This document shows positions 36,403 through 45,171 of a stretch of 45,171 bases of DNA, piece after piece. The stretch lies in the NCBI GenBank assembly GCA_006503475.1, contig RSEH01000330.1, forward strand, positions 1 to 45,171, read 5' to 3'. The position numbers and the translations under genes were made by a program. Below the pieces are notes generated by a model. It worked only from the letters and a program-made list of their open reading frames with translations, ran no database searches and was not told the origin of the DNA. Origin of the DNA: Stentor roeselii. Its lineage: Eukaryota > Ciliophora > Heterotrichea > Heterotrichida > Stentoridae. Within the stretch, counting starts at the first letter, position 1. Every line of letters begins with the position of its first letter.

Positions 36403-37018
36403 TAGGGAAAGGGTTTTAGAGTTTATTGCTGATGGGTTGTATGTTAAACTCAAGTGGAATGTGGTTTTGGTCTCTGAGGAGATGGTTGTTGATGCTGTTG
36501 ATTCACTTGGTAAGACTTTTTTGAACTATTTTCAGTCTAGCTTTGTGAATTTTTTGGTATAGGGTAGATAGGATTGTCAGGGGGTTATTGTTTGTATTGA
36601 TACTATTGTTTTTCAACAGGTTTCACCTGTTGTTGTTAGAGGGCCTGATGGAACTCGAAACCAGAAAGCATTGAAGTTTCCTTTAAATTTTCAAAGACAA
36701 GATATGATCAGTGAAGGTTTTGCTAATAAAAAAATCTATTCTATTAAAAATTGCGGGTTGGTTGAAGAAAAAGTTGAAAAGGAAATAATGATTGAAGAAC
36801 TTGCAAAACATTCAAAGAAAAATGATTGCTGGCTTGCCTTATTTGGAAAAGTTTATGATGTCACTCAATATGTCAGTCAACACCCTGGAGGCTCTATAAT
36901 TTTAAGAGCAGCTGGAAAGGATGCGACAGATCTTTTTAATAAAAATCATCCATGGGTGAGTGAGATGATTTATAAAAAGTATTACATAGGAATTCTTCGA
37001 AAGAATGTAAAAAAATAA
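36395..37018 (+). CDS. Cytochrome b5-domain protein with one 15-nt intron
   Basis: Two exons, 36395-36556 and 36572-37018, joined give 202 residues. The C-terminal 85 are a cytochrome b5 fold (MIEELAKHSKKNDCWLALFG, VYDVTQYVSQHPGGS with the first haem His, and NKNHPW with the second). Spacing resembles the b5 domain of NCB5OR/CYB5-type soluble proteins; there is no C-terminal membrane anchor. The N-terminal 110 residues (MDSRERVLEFIADGLYVKLK, then VIVCIDTIVFQQVSPVVVRG) are not recognised. Without splicing the frame stops at 36560 (TAG inside the intron). The start codon lies inside the last 8 nt of the E1-like gene; a start further downstream is possible but the upstream frame is well behaved. 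Confidence 0.75.
36557..36571 (+). other. 15-nt spliceosomal intron
   Basis: gtatagggtagatag begins GT, ends AG and contains two in-frame stops. Removing it joins exons in frame to a continuous ORF ending in a good cytochrome b5 domain. Heterotrich ciliates such as Stentor and Blepharisma are known for introns of 15-16 nt, so the length is itself a lineage marker. Confidence 0.8.
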
Positions 37019-37135
37019 TACTGATTTATTGTTTCTAATTATTAAATATTGTGGGTGTTACTATAAACATCCAAATTCCAAATCACCATAATCACAAGTA
37101 ACTCACGTGAAAAATCCGAATTTAATCCTAACCAT

Positions 37136-40100
37136 CTAAACCTCTTCTAAATCCCGATTCTTCAAATCATCAACTTCAAAAATCTTGACAACACGATTCA
37201 AAACATTGACAAAAATTTCCTTAAAGTACATAAACCGAAACCTATCAGTTTCATAATCGAGAACAATATCCATGGTACTTTCACTGACGACGACTTTTCC
37301 AGCCTGTCCATTGCTTTCCATTTTATTTGCAATGAGTACATCAGGTCCATAAATATCATATCTGACAATGTTAGTTCCAGTGATGCCTCCAATGACCTCT
37401 CCAGTATGAATGCCGACCCTCATACTTAAGTGATAATCCTCTCCAGTGTTGCAGTCTTCAATGACCTCGACAAGACTTTTCGCGAAACAAAGAACATTCA
37501 GAGCTTCTCTTGCAGGGTTTCTGTTTTTATCACTTTTGTACCCCATTACAACATAACAATCACCGATTGTGTGAACTTTGTAAACATCGTGTTTTAGACA
37601 TAATTTGTCAAATGTTGAGAAAAGCTGTGAAAGCTTTCCTACTACTTCTTTTGGCTCCTTTGTTGATGACCAGGCTGTGAAGCCGACGATGTCAGCGTAC
37701 ATCAGGGTCACATAACTGATCCTATCAGTCAAAAAATTCTCTTGTTTCAGTTCTAATAAAGCTTGATGTGGAAGCATATTCGTCAGGAGTTCTTCAGTCT
37801 TATCCTTTTCCTTACTCGCATTTTCCACCAAGACGCTACTTTTTCTCAAGTTAGACTCAGAAAGAAACTTGCAGATAAGCACAATAAAGACAAAAAACGC
37901 GATATAAGTAAACAAATAAGCCTCCCCAGCTTGAAAGTAAGTCAAAATCATCCAAAAAGTAAAAATTAAAAAGTTCACCGGGACAAGTCTGCTGAAAAAC
38001 AACCCTGAGCAATAATTCACCAAAATAAACCTAAAACAAAGAATATCCACAAAGAAAGCTGCAGGATAATCATGCAAAAAAGAGAAAATCATAAAAATCA
38101 CAAAGTCAAAACAGAACACAAAAGTCGCTAAATACCCAAAACTCAATCTTTTATAATATTTTTTACATATCAATATCAAAGCACTATTCATCATCAGATC
38201 ACAAACAAAAACCGCGACTTTAAACTTACTCGAAAACTTCAAATCAAAGCACATATAAAAGACTTCAAGAACAACCATCAATGCATCAATAACCTCAGAA
38301 ACAAGGATTCCATAAAAAATGACTTTAAAATTTTCTTCAACAATCTGTAATCGAAATTCAAGTTCAACAGTAGTCTCCTTGAAATCAAAAGTGATCATTG
38401 AATTAACATACTTGCTTCCTCTGTTGTTTCTGACAGTGTCAGGAGTTTCATTGTCTTGCTCAGTTAACAACGGGTTAAAAGTCTCTGACTTGCAACTTGA
38501 CCCTCTTGCGCCACTTGCATTTGCGAAGGAGTTTAACATGAAACTAGGAATCGTTGCATGGACTTCGAAATTTTGAAGGTCTTGCTTCGGCATTCTTACT
38601 TTTTTAGTCTCCATCTTTCCCTTGCCTTTGACTTCTACTGTGTCGTCTTCGAAACTTAGACCTTGGGTGTCGCCGATCATGGAAAATGTTGAGAGAGTTA
38701 TTTGAATCGCGTTTGGTTCTGACAGGGTTGACGACATTCGACTTGCTGTGTTCACTGTGTCGCCTACTAGAGAAAATTGAGGCTTGTGGTAACCTACTAC
38801 TCCGGCGGTCACTGGACCACTGTTTATACCGATTTTAAACATTAAGCTGCTACCGTCTTTTAAGGAGAGCTTTTTTATCTCTCGGAGAACTGCTAGACCT
38901 AACTCGATTGCTCGTCTTGCGTGAGGGACTGAGGTCAAGCAAGGATCTAACTTCTTTTCTGAGTCCTTAAGTCCAGCACAAGCCATATAAGTTTTCCCAA
39001 CAGTTTCAATTTTCGTGACTCCAATACTTTCACAGATCTTATCAATCCTTCCAAAGATATCATCTAAAAAACTAGTCAACTCCTGAGGAGAGTATATCAT
39101 AACAATATCATCAAAGTTGCACATATCAAGAAAAATAACACTAACAGTTCCTTTATCCTCAGCAATATACCTTTCCCCTTCTTTAACTCGTTTTCGAACG
39201 AACTCAGGAAGCAAGTAACTAAAAATAGTTTTAAAAGTTTTACTTTCATTTTTTATTTGTTTCAACTTGATGAACTCCTTTCTTCTGCTCACGTTATTTT
39301 GATAAGAAATCAGTAAAATCAACAAGCAAAATCCCATCATATTGACTGTTGAAACTATGGAAGTCTGGACAAATGAGTCATTATAAAAGTAAGACCTTTC
39401 CACAAAACAACAGATAATAAAAAAAATGAACGAAAAACAAGCTTCAAGAAAACTGAAAATAAAGCGAAAGTTGAAAGCAATGCAAAAAATAAACCCAAGG
39501 ATAAAAAAATGATAAGAACTTGGAAATGATAAGTCGATTGTATTGATTGATAGAAAAAATGCTGAGCTTATAAAAGTACCTGTGATGAAATAGTGCCAGT
39601 TAAGTCGTTTTACAAACATTAAACCACTGTGAACTGCTAAAATCACTCCAGGGATAATTGTTAATTTTCCTATTTTCAGCGACCCTGAGTTGATTCCAGC
39701 TCGAAGTCCGAAAAACATCCAAGAAATCACCAAAGCGAAACCAGTGAACCACCTAAACATTTCTTTGATGGGTGGAAGTATCTCAAGTTGATAAAGTCTT
39801 TCAATGAACTTGGACTTGAACCTGACATCTAGTTTCATTTGTTGGATATCATAAGTATCTTCATCTAAAAGCCAGTCATTACTATCAACAAAGCACTTTC
39901 CAATATCTTTCTTATAACTCTCAAGGCGACTTTTCACGTTTTGAATGAAAAACATTTGAAAAATCAAGTCACTTAAAATAATGAAAATTAGATGAATCAT
40001 TGGAGTTACTACAATAATAACCCAAAATCGTCCTTGATTGTAAAACTCGGAATGACTGATCGAATATTGACTCACCGAGTTGCTAAGCGTAAGTGAAACG

Positions 40101-43100
40101 ACCAGCACTTCAGCTAGCACGATGAATACGAAGATACTAAAAGCAAGTTTCAAAAATCTCCAGTTTTCATAAAAAATCTTCAACAAAAAGGAATTACTCA
40201 GTAATAAAAATAAAAGCACGCCGATTAAATCACTAGTCGCTGTCTTCCCTTCAGAGTTAATCACATCTCCCAGGCCATAAACAACTGAAAAAAAAACAAC
40301 GAGGCCTTGAAAAATCCCTTCAAAAACAACCTGAAGGATCTTTTTAAATGAAAAGTTTTTACTTGTAAAACCTTCTGCATAGACCTGAAAATCATTTAAT
40401 TCCCCAGTTTGGTCCTTATAAAATGTTCCCACTAGAAGAAGAGGCACTAAACAAACCACCAAGTCGAAAAGAACAATCAAGTCGTAGTCAATTATATTGA
40501 AAGCAGAGAACTGTGAAAAAAACTGATACAATAAAAGGACTGTTAACAATATTAAAGCTTTGAAAATTCCTAATGTCAACAACTTTGCATTTCGCACTTC
40601 ACCTAAGTGACCGTAGTTTATTATTAATGTTGATAGTCCCTTGAAACTACTGATTTGAGCGTCTCTTGTGTGGACTAAATCGTCTCCTGATCCTTGAGCA
40701 GATATACCGATGTCTGATTCACCTAACATTCCAGTGTTTGTGTTTCCGTCGGCTATGCCTAGGACTATTGGATCGAATTCGAGATTCCGTTTTAGGAGTT
40801 TAACGATTTTTATTTTTTGGTCGGGAAGCATCGAATGAAAAAAAACCGAGCGTGCTGCACAAACCAATTCCACAAATTTCGCCCTAATCTCAACCGAGCT
40901 AAAAACATATCCTAAAGCAACAGAATCCACAGAAATAACAAAATTCAAATGATCAAAATTCACAATTTTCCCAGGACTATCAATTAAAGAAGACCCAGAT
41001 CCAACATTTTTCATCCTCTTATTTTTGCTAAGTCCAAAAGTAATCTGATTAACCAAAGGACTCGAGCTACTAACTGAGTCCCTCGGTATAAAGTTCAAAT
41101 CACTTCGAATCCTTCCAAGACTTCCAGAAGGTTGCATAGCAAAAGCGATTTCTTTATTTTCTAAATGAAAAATTTCTCGATTTTCAACATTTTTCATTAA
41201 ATTCAAGAATTCAGCAGATGAAAACATATGAGAAAATCTTGCAATTCTTGTAGTTGAATCATAAAGTCCAATAGAAGACCCTGTCAGAAGAGCACTTTCT
41301 TCAGAGTCTCCTGTGACGATCCAGGTCTTTACCCCGACAGCTGCGAGTTGAGTGATGGCTGAGTTCGTTCCTGGCTTGACTGGGTTTTCGATGCCGACTA
41401 TTCCGAGAAATCGAAGGTTTTTCTCGTGTTTTTCGAATACACTTGCTGATCGGCCTTCTTGGTTCACTGGAGAAAGTTTTGCGATTTTGAAGTCGAATTT
41501 AAATTCGTTGGTTTCTTCCTCTGTTAGTTGCTTGTAACCGAATATTATCTTTTGGAGGTTTTGGAGAACAGGGTTACGGAAGGCGTCGTCTAGAAGAAGG
41601 TTTTCTTCGAGATTGTCGAGAAGGTCTACTATTGTCTCGAATTTGCCCTTGACCAGGAGATAAGACTCATTAGAATTCCTGTTTTTAATAACAATTTTGT
41701 TAATCTTTTGCTCTGAATACAACCCTTGTGTCCCTAAAATATCAAATTTAAACTCATTTTCCTGTGATTTGATGACAGCAGAGTTAATCGACCGATGCAC
41801 TAATTTAAATCCAAGTCTTTCCCCAAGTTCTAAAAGTAACTCCTCATCATGATTGAACTTATAAAGTTTCTGATCATGATGAAAATAATTACAAGTAACA
41901 AGTGCTAAAACAAATACCCAAGCATCAGGTTCTGCCTTATCCGAGGCTTCACTTTCCTCCGTCAAAGCCCCTCCATTAGAAGTGAAAAAATGCAGGTCTT
42001 CAACCAAATCTCCCAAATGAAAAAAATCTGATTCAAGATGACTAGTTTCATCTTCCAGGTCTTCATCTTTTCCCTCACTTTTCGGCTTTAATGAAACTTT
42101 TGGCTCTAAGTTGCTGATATTAAAAGAAGGTTCCAAATAAACCTTCTTTTTTATCTGACAAGCTTGGACTTTTAAGCTGTCTTCAGTGAGGACTCCGTGT
42201 TTTCCTGATAAAACAAACTCGACTCTTCCAAGATTTTCGAATATTCTCGGGTTTCTTATGTGAATGTCTGATTTTCTTAGGTTTATCAGAAGCATTTGAA
42301 GGACTTTTGAAATTGAAAATGAGAGGTAGTAAGAAACTGGAACCATTTTGTGGAAAAGAAGGAAAAAGTTCACTAGGACCTCATCCCATCGACCTTGATT
42401 TCCGGTTAAGTGGCTCAGACCGAAGAAGATAAAGGAAAGGATCAGGTATATTGAAAGAAATGTTGAAAGGGTTAGGTTTATTGTTTTGGACATTTTTGAA
42501 CTTTTGAATATGTCTTCTTTTTTGGAATTTATCCAGAATTTCGTTTCCATTCCTGTGTAAACTACGAGTCCTACGGCCCAGGATGAACCAGTCATCTGAG
42601 CCTCTCTAAGTAATAAATTATCGATTCCAATTTTGATTGCTTTCGGGTTTCCTTTCATTTTAATTTTCCCTGAAAATTTCATAAAAGAACTATTGGGCTG
42701 TGACACTTTCACATCTTCAATATGTCTGAATAAATTCACAGCGTCGTAACCATCCTGAGAAATAAAGCTTTGTGTTTCCTTGACTGGAACCTTTTTGATT
42801 AAGTTTTGTCCGCCAATGATCCCAGAGACATCAACAAAGCAAGCTGATTCAAGACTGTCAACTGCGAGTAGGACTAGGTCTGCTGGAATTATTTCTTTAT
42901 TTTGAACTAGGACAAAGTCACCGACTACAATATCCGTAATCTTTTTCACAGTAAATGTCATATCATTCAAAACTTGAACCTCTGAGGAATTTTTCTGCTT
43001 ATCATGCTGAAAACGAGCAAATGAATGATAAAGAGTCTCGCAAAATGACGATATCAATAATAAGATTAATGGAACCAAAGTGCAACACCTTAAACTTACT

Positions 43101-43321
43101 GAGACTGAGCTTTGAACATATTCCAAACAGATCAGAACAACAAACCAACAGTAAGGAACATTCAGAAAGTCTTGAAAAATTGAATAGACAATTGCCAGGT
43201 AAGGTGACGGTCCATCCAAACGGATATTATTTGATTTGAAGTCAGTTTTAACACCCTGTCCTGGTGAAATAGTTCTATAGACTGCTTCTTTTTCTGCTTT
43301 TTTGTGAAAAGTTGTATACAT
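37136..43321 (-). CDS. P4-ATPase-like/guanylate cyclase fusion protein
   Basis: 2061 residues with over 20 membrane segments. Residues about 30-1060 follow a P4-type flippase; about 1385-1580 and 1860-2045 are two class III cyclase domains, C1 and C2, each after a six-helix membrane block. This architecture is known from Paramecium, Tetrahymena and apicomplexan guanylate cyclases. ATPase motifs are degenerate: DKTGTLT reads GKHGVLT (about residue 372, phosphorylated Asp gone), DGETNL reads IGGQNL (about 169), GDGANDVSM reads ADGNTNTGM (about 857). C1 has FLDMCNFDD, KIETVGKTYMACAGL (guanine-recognition Glu; second metal Asp is Lys) and VNTASRM with catalytic Asn and Arg. C2 has YADIVGFTAWS and TIGDCYVVMGY with both metal Asps, but lacks Asn/Arg. 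Together they complete one site, the inverted order reported for ciliate cyclases. It makes cGMP at a membrane. Confidence 0.95.
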   Translation of the reverse strand: MYTTFHKKAEKEAVYRTISPGQGVKTDFKSNNIRLDGPSPYLAIVYSIFQDFLNVPYCWFVVLICLEYVQSSVSVSLRCCTLVPLILLLISSFCETLYHSFARFQHDKQKNSSEVQVLNDMTFTVKKITDIVVGDFVLVQNKEIIPADLVLLAVDSLESACFVDVSGIIGGQNLIKKVPVKETQSFISQDGYDAVNLFRHIEDVKVSQPNSSFMKFSGKIKMKGNPKAIKIGIDNLLLREAQMTGSSWAVGLVVYTGMETKFWINSKKEDIFKSSKMSKTINLTLSTFLSIYLILSFIFFGLSHLTGNQGRWDEVLVNFFLLFHKMVPVSYYLSFSISKVLQMLLINLRKSDIHIRNPRIFENLGRVEFVLSGKHGVLTEDSLKVQACQIKKKVYLEPSFNISNLEPKVSLKPKSEGKDEDLEDETSHLESDFFHLGDLVEDLHFFTSNGGALTEESEASDKAEPDAWVFVLALVTCNYFHHDQKLYKFNHDEELLLELGERLGFKLVHRSINSAVIKSQENEFKFDILGTQGLYSEQKINKIVIKNRNSNESYLLVKGKFETIVDLLDNLEENLLLDDAFRNPVLQNLQKIIFGYKQLTEEETNEFKFDFKIAKLSPVNQEGRSASVFEKHEKNLRFLGIVGIENPVKPGTNSAITQLAAVGVKTWIVTGDSEESALLTGSSIGLYDSTTRIARFSHMFSSAEFLNLMKNVENREIFHLENKEIAFAMQPSGSLGRIRSDLNFIPRDSVSSSSPLVNQITFGLSKNKRMKNVGSGSSLIDSPGKIVNFDHLNFVISVDSVALGYVFSSVEIRAKFVELVCAARSVFFHSMLPDQKIKIVKLLKRNLEFDPIVLGIADGNTNTGMLGESDIGISAQGSGDDLVHTRDAQISSFKGLSTLIINYGHLGEVRNAKLLTLGIFKALILLTVLLLYQFFSQFSAFNIIDYDLIVLFDLVVCLVPLLLVGTFYKDQTGELNDFQVYAEGFTSKNFSFKKILQVVFEGIFQGLVVFFSVVYGLGDVINSEGKTATSDLIGVLLFLLLSNSFLLKIFYENWRFLKLAFSIFVFIVLAEVLVVSLTLSNSVSQYSISHSEFYNQGRFWVIIVVTPMIHLIFIILSDLIFQMFFIQNVKSRLESYKKDIGKCFVDSNDWLLDEDTYDIQQMKLDVRFKSKFIERLYQLEILPPIKEMFRWFTGFALVISWMFFGLRAGINSGSLKIGKLTIIPGVILAVHSGLMFVKRLNWHYFITGTFISSAFFLSINTIDLSFPSSYHFFILGFIFCIAFNFRFIFSFLEACFSFIFFIICCFVERSYFYNDSFVQTSIVSTVNMMGFCLLILLISYQNNVSRRKEFIKLKQIKNESKTFKTIFSYLLPEFVRKRVKEGERYIAEDKGTVSVIFLDMCNFDDIVMIYSPQELTSFLDDIFGRIDKICESIGVTKIETVGKTYMACAGLKDSEKKLDPCLTSVPHARRAIELGLAVLREIKKLSLKDGSSLMFKIGINSGPVTAGVVGYHKPQFSLVGDTVNTASRMSSTLSEPNAIQITLSTFSMIGDTQGLSFEDDTVEVKGKGKMETKKVRMPKQDLQNFEVHATIPSFMLNSFANASGARGSSCKSETFNPLLTEQDNETPDTVRNNRGSKYVNSMITFDFKETTVELEFRLQIVEENFKVIFYGILVSEVIDALMVVLEVFYMCFDLKFSSKFKVAVFVCDLMMNSALILICKKYYKRLSFGYLATFVFCFDFVIFMIFSFLHDYPAAFFVDILCFRFILVNYCSGLFFSRLVPVNFLIFTFWMILTYFQAGEAYLFTYIAFFVFIVLICKFLSESNLRKSSVLVENASKEKDKTEELLTNMLPHQALLELKQENFLTDRISYVTLMYADIVGFTAWSSTKEPKEVVGKLSQLFSTFDKLCLKHDVYKVHTIGDCYVVMGYKSDKNRNPAREALNVLCFAKSLVEVIEDCNTGEDYHLSMRVGIHTGEVIGGITGTNIVRYDIYGPDVLIANKMESNGQAGKVVVSESTMDIVLDYETDRFRFMYFKEIFVNVLNRVVKIFEVDDLKNRDLEEV

Positions 43322-45049
43322 TTATAAGATTATTTTTTCGGAATTAGGGGAAAATGTTGGGTAGATTTAAATCAATATCTTTTCGAATTAAATTTGAATT
43401 GGGTGTTGTTTGAGTTGGCTTCAGAGGTTGTCAGGATACTTTTGTGATAGAAAATTTTTTTGGGTTATGTTTAATAAAATAAACAAATTGTTAAGAATTA
43501 TTCGAATTTAAATGGATTTTTGCACTTTGAGTGAAATTTGATTGATTCGATTAATGATTATCAAGATGATTATTAATTGAATTAATGAGGTTAGTTTTAT
43601 ATTAGATTTTTTTTTGAGTTTATTAGAATTGTCATACTTTCTAAAATTCACTAAATTTGAAAAGTATTAGGTAGGAACTTCAGTTCATTCAACTTCTAAC
43701 TTGAAACAAAAAATTTTGATGCCTTATTGACTCAAATAAAACTAATAATTCAAGACTTCCTATATATCATAAAAAAAATTAATATTTCTAGTTAAAATCA
43801 TCTCCGAAATATGAATATTTTTAAATAGTCATTATCTTAAGTTCTTAGCAGCAAATACATTTCGAAAAATCAAGTACTTCAAATGAAACAAGAAAAAATA
43901 TTTGAAAAATTTGTGAGTAAGTGCAAATTATAAACTTATATTGATATTCTCTTATCTATTATCTGATATCAAATCTTTCCTAAATATCAATAATCTTGCT
44001 TTTTATGCATCGACCCATTGATTTTTTTATTTTTATGAGCATAACCCTAACAATAGACTTTCAAATGAACTTCTGTCGACGTATTATTTGAATTTATGAG
44101 CCTTGATGAAAATTGTAAAGGATACAGTTTTACGCTGATGAAAACTGAATTTGAAGACAATTTGTTTATTGTACAATATAAATGAATTTTGATCGCCAAA
44201 AGTTTTTCTGTTTTGTTGATTTCAGCTTAAAAGAATCAATAAGAATATCAAGGTTGAGCTCAAGGAATGAAATCACACAATTTTCTGCTTCAGTGTTTTA
44301 ACTAAATATTGATTATCACAGAAGCATCGCTTAATCGTCTAAGTTTATCTATAATTATTAAGAATACTTATAGCTTATAAACTTATTTCATTCAAAATGA
44401 ACTAAAACATACTTCTGATATTTAAGATTTTTGAAGTTTTTACTATCCAGTGGACACCAATTTAAAAACTTGATAAATTATAAATCAATCAAAAAGTTGA
44501 ATATTTTTGAAGTGATAGAGTTTTTCAAAACAAATTAAAAATATATCATTTTTTTTAAAGGGCATCGGAAGCGGGATTACTTGTGGAGTTTGTGAATCAA
44601 ATGAAAATTTGGACATATTTTGGAGATGTTCAAAGAAAAATATTGATAAAAAAATTTGCTATTATACTGTAAATTTTTCATGAATGCTGAATCCTATTTC
44701 TATATATTCTGATGCTAGACTATTATGATTATAAAGGTAAAAACATGTAAATAAGCTTAGCAAAGAATTTTCTTAACATATGGAACAGCATTCTTGAAGC
44801 TATGGAGTCGGCTCATGTTAAAGATGATTAGTTATTAAGTTCGTACATAATCCTTATAAATTGACTTGACTATACTTTTTCAAGTGCCCAAAGTTATGGT
44901 TGTTCTCGTCAAATATCAACCACTAGAAAATTCCTGATTCAATCACAGCCCTAATTAACTTGCTTTAAGTATTAATTAAATTCTGAAATACCGAATTATA
45001 CAATACTCCAACCAACCCTAAACTACACTAAATTACCTCATTCAAATAA
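43322..45049. other. Long AT-rich region upstream of the guanylate cyclase gene
   Basis: About 1730 nt. 43321-43440 is G-rich and C-poor on the plus strand, the sense-C-rich pattern before a minus-strand gene. The rest is AT-rich. One plus-strand open stretch without ATG (44519-44683) reads GIGSGITCGVCESNENL and has several cysteines, perhaps by chance. No RNA gene was recognised. Confidence 0.45.
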
Positions 45050-45171
45050 TTAGCCTCCTCTATTATCACCTTCTTCCTCCTCTTCTTTCTCAATTTCCAA
45101 GTAATCTTCACAAAGATTCCCTAATTCTTCTCTCCATTCATTAAAAGATCCTTCTTCAGCTCCATATTCAT
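45050..45171 (-). CDS. Alpha-tubulin-like C-terminus, cut by the window edge
   Basis: The last 39 codons and TAA of a minus-strand gene. The peptide contains GAEEGSFNEWREELGNLCED followed by an acidic stretch and GDNRGG. It aligns with the alpha-tubulin end [20 protein letters not shown], though it is much diverged and lacks a C-terminal tyrosine. It may be a divergent tubulin isotype or another decayed copy like the one at 1-1036; the rest is outside the window so I cannot decide. Acidic, Glu-rich composition alone could also mislead. Confidence 0.5.
   Translation of the reverse strand, partial: EYGAEEGSFNEWREELGNLCEDYLEIEKEEEEEGDNRGG

Noticed and set aside
36515-36540. 26-nt GT..AG string (gtaagacttttttgaactattttcag) as an intron
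   Set aside because: Its length is atypical for the lineage, removal would break the frame of the b5-domain gene, and the 15-nt intron alone explains the stop.
44519-44683. Cys-containing open stretch without ATG
   Set aside because: Only 54 codons, no start, and no splice partner found; may be chance in AT-rich DNA.

Overview
The window reads as macronuclear DNA of a heterotrich ciliate, most like Stentor. Four things support this: AT-rich DNA packed with intron-poor genes; TAA, TAG and TGA all used as terminators with no in-frame TGA inside long conserved ORFs (standard code, unlike Blepharisma where UGA is Trp); a 15-nt intron at 36557-36571 whose removal restores one cytochrome b5-domain ORF; and lineage-typical genes, above all a P4-ATPase/guanylate cyclase fusion with two cyclase domains, an architecture known from alveolates. 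The genus is an inference. I could run no database search.

Layout. 1-1036 is a decayed alpha-tubulin gene. 1999-4094 holds a FYVE-like zinc-finger coiled-coil protein and a ZIP metal transporter. 4258-7682 carries ciliary genes (axonemal dynein intermediate chain DNAI3/WDR63 and a CFAP97/Hemingway protein) plus a short coiled-coil protein. 7706-11558 holds a protein with a possible FHA-like fold and the ribonucleotide reductase large subunit. 11620-16572 holds an unknown small protein, an intact alpha-tubulin and an unknown Lys-rich protein. 16577-19066 holds an RCC1-repeat protein diverging from malate dehydrogenase. 20548-25564 is a very tight block: DONSON-like replication factor, AP endonuclease, coiled-coil protein, nucleoredoxin-like protein without redox cysteines, probable mitoribosomal bL25m, and pirin. 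25972-32648 is a minus-strand run: 4-TM protein, PP2C-like pseudophosphatase, ERK-type MAP kinase, two unknowns and an anoctamin. 32907-37018 is a plus-strand run: large Lys/Glu-rich protein with a possible DUF4378 C-terminus, E1-like adenylyltransferase, and the spliced cytochrome b5-domain protein. 37136-43321 is the 2061-residue P4-ATPase-like/guanylate cyclase. The right edge (45050-45171) is the 3' end of another alpha-tubulin-like gene.

The genes are mostly unrelated eukaryotic housekeeping, signalling and ciliary genes, not one pathway. Themes are replication and repair (RRM1, DONSON, AP endonuclease), cilia and microtubules (DNAI3, CFAP97, tubulins), and signalling (MAPK, pseudo-PP2C, guanylate cyclase, anoctamin).

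The most unusual signals are: sense-strand tracts almost free of G just upstream of several start codons, mirrored across divergent promoters; abrupt G/C-skew flips inside genes; start codons of divergent genes only 4 and 29 nt apart; several proteins of enzyme families that have lost catalytic residues; and alpha-tubulin-like remnants at both edges around an intact copy.
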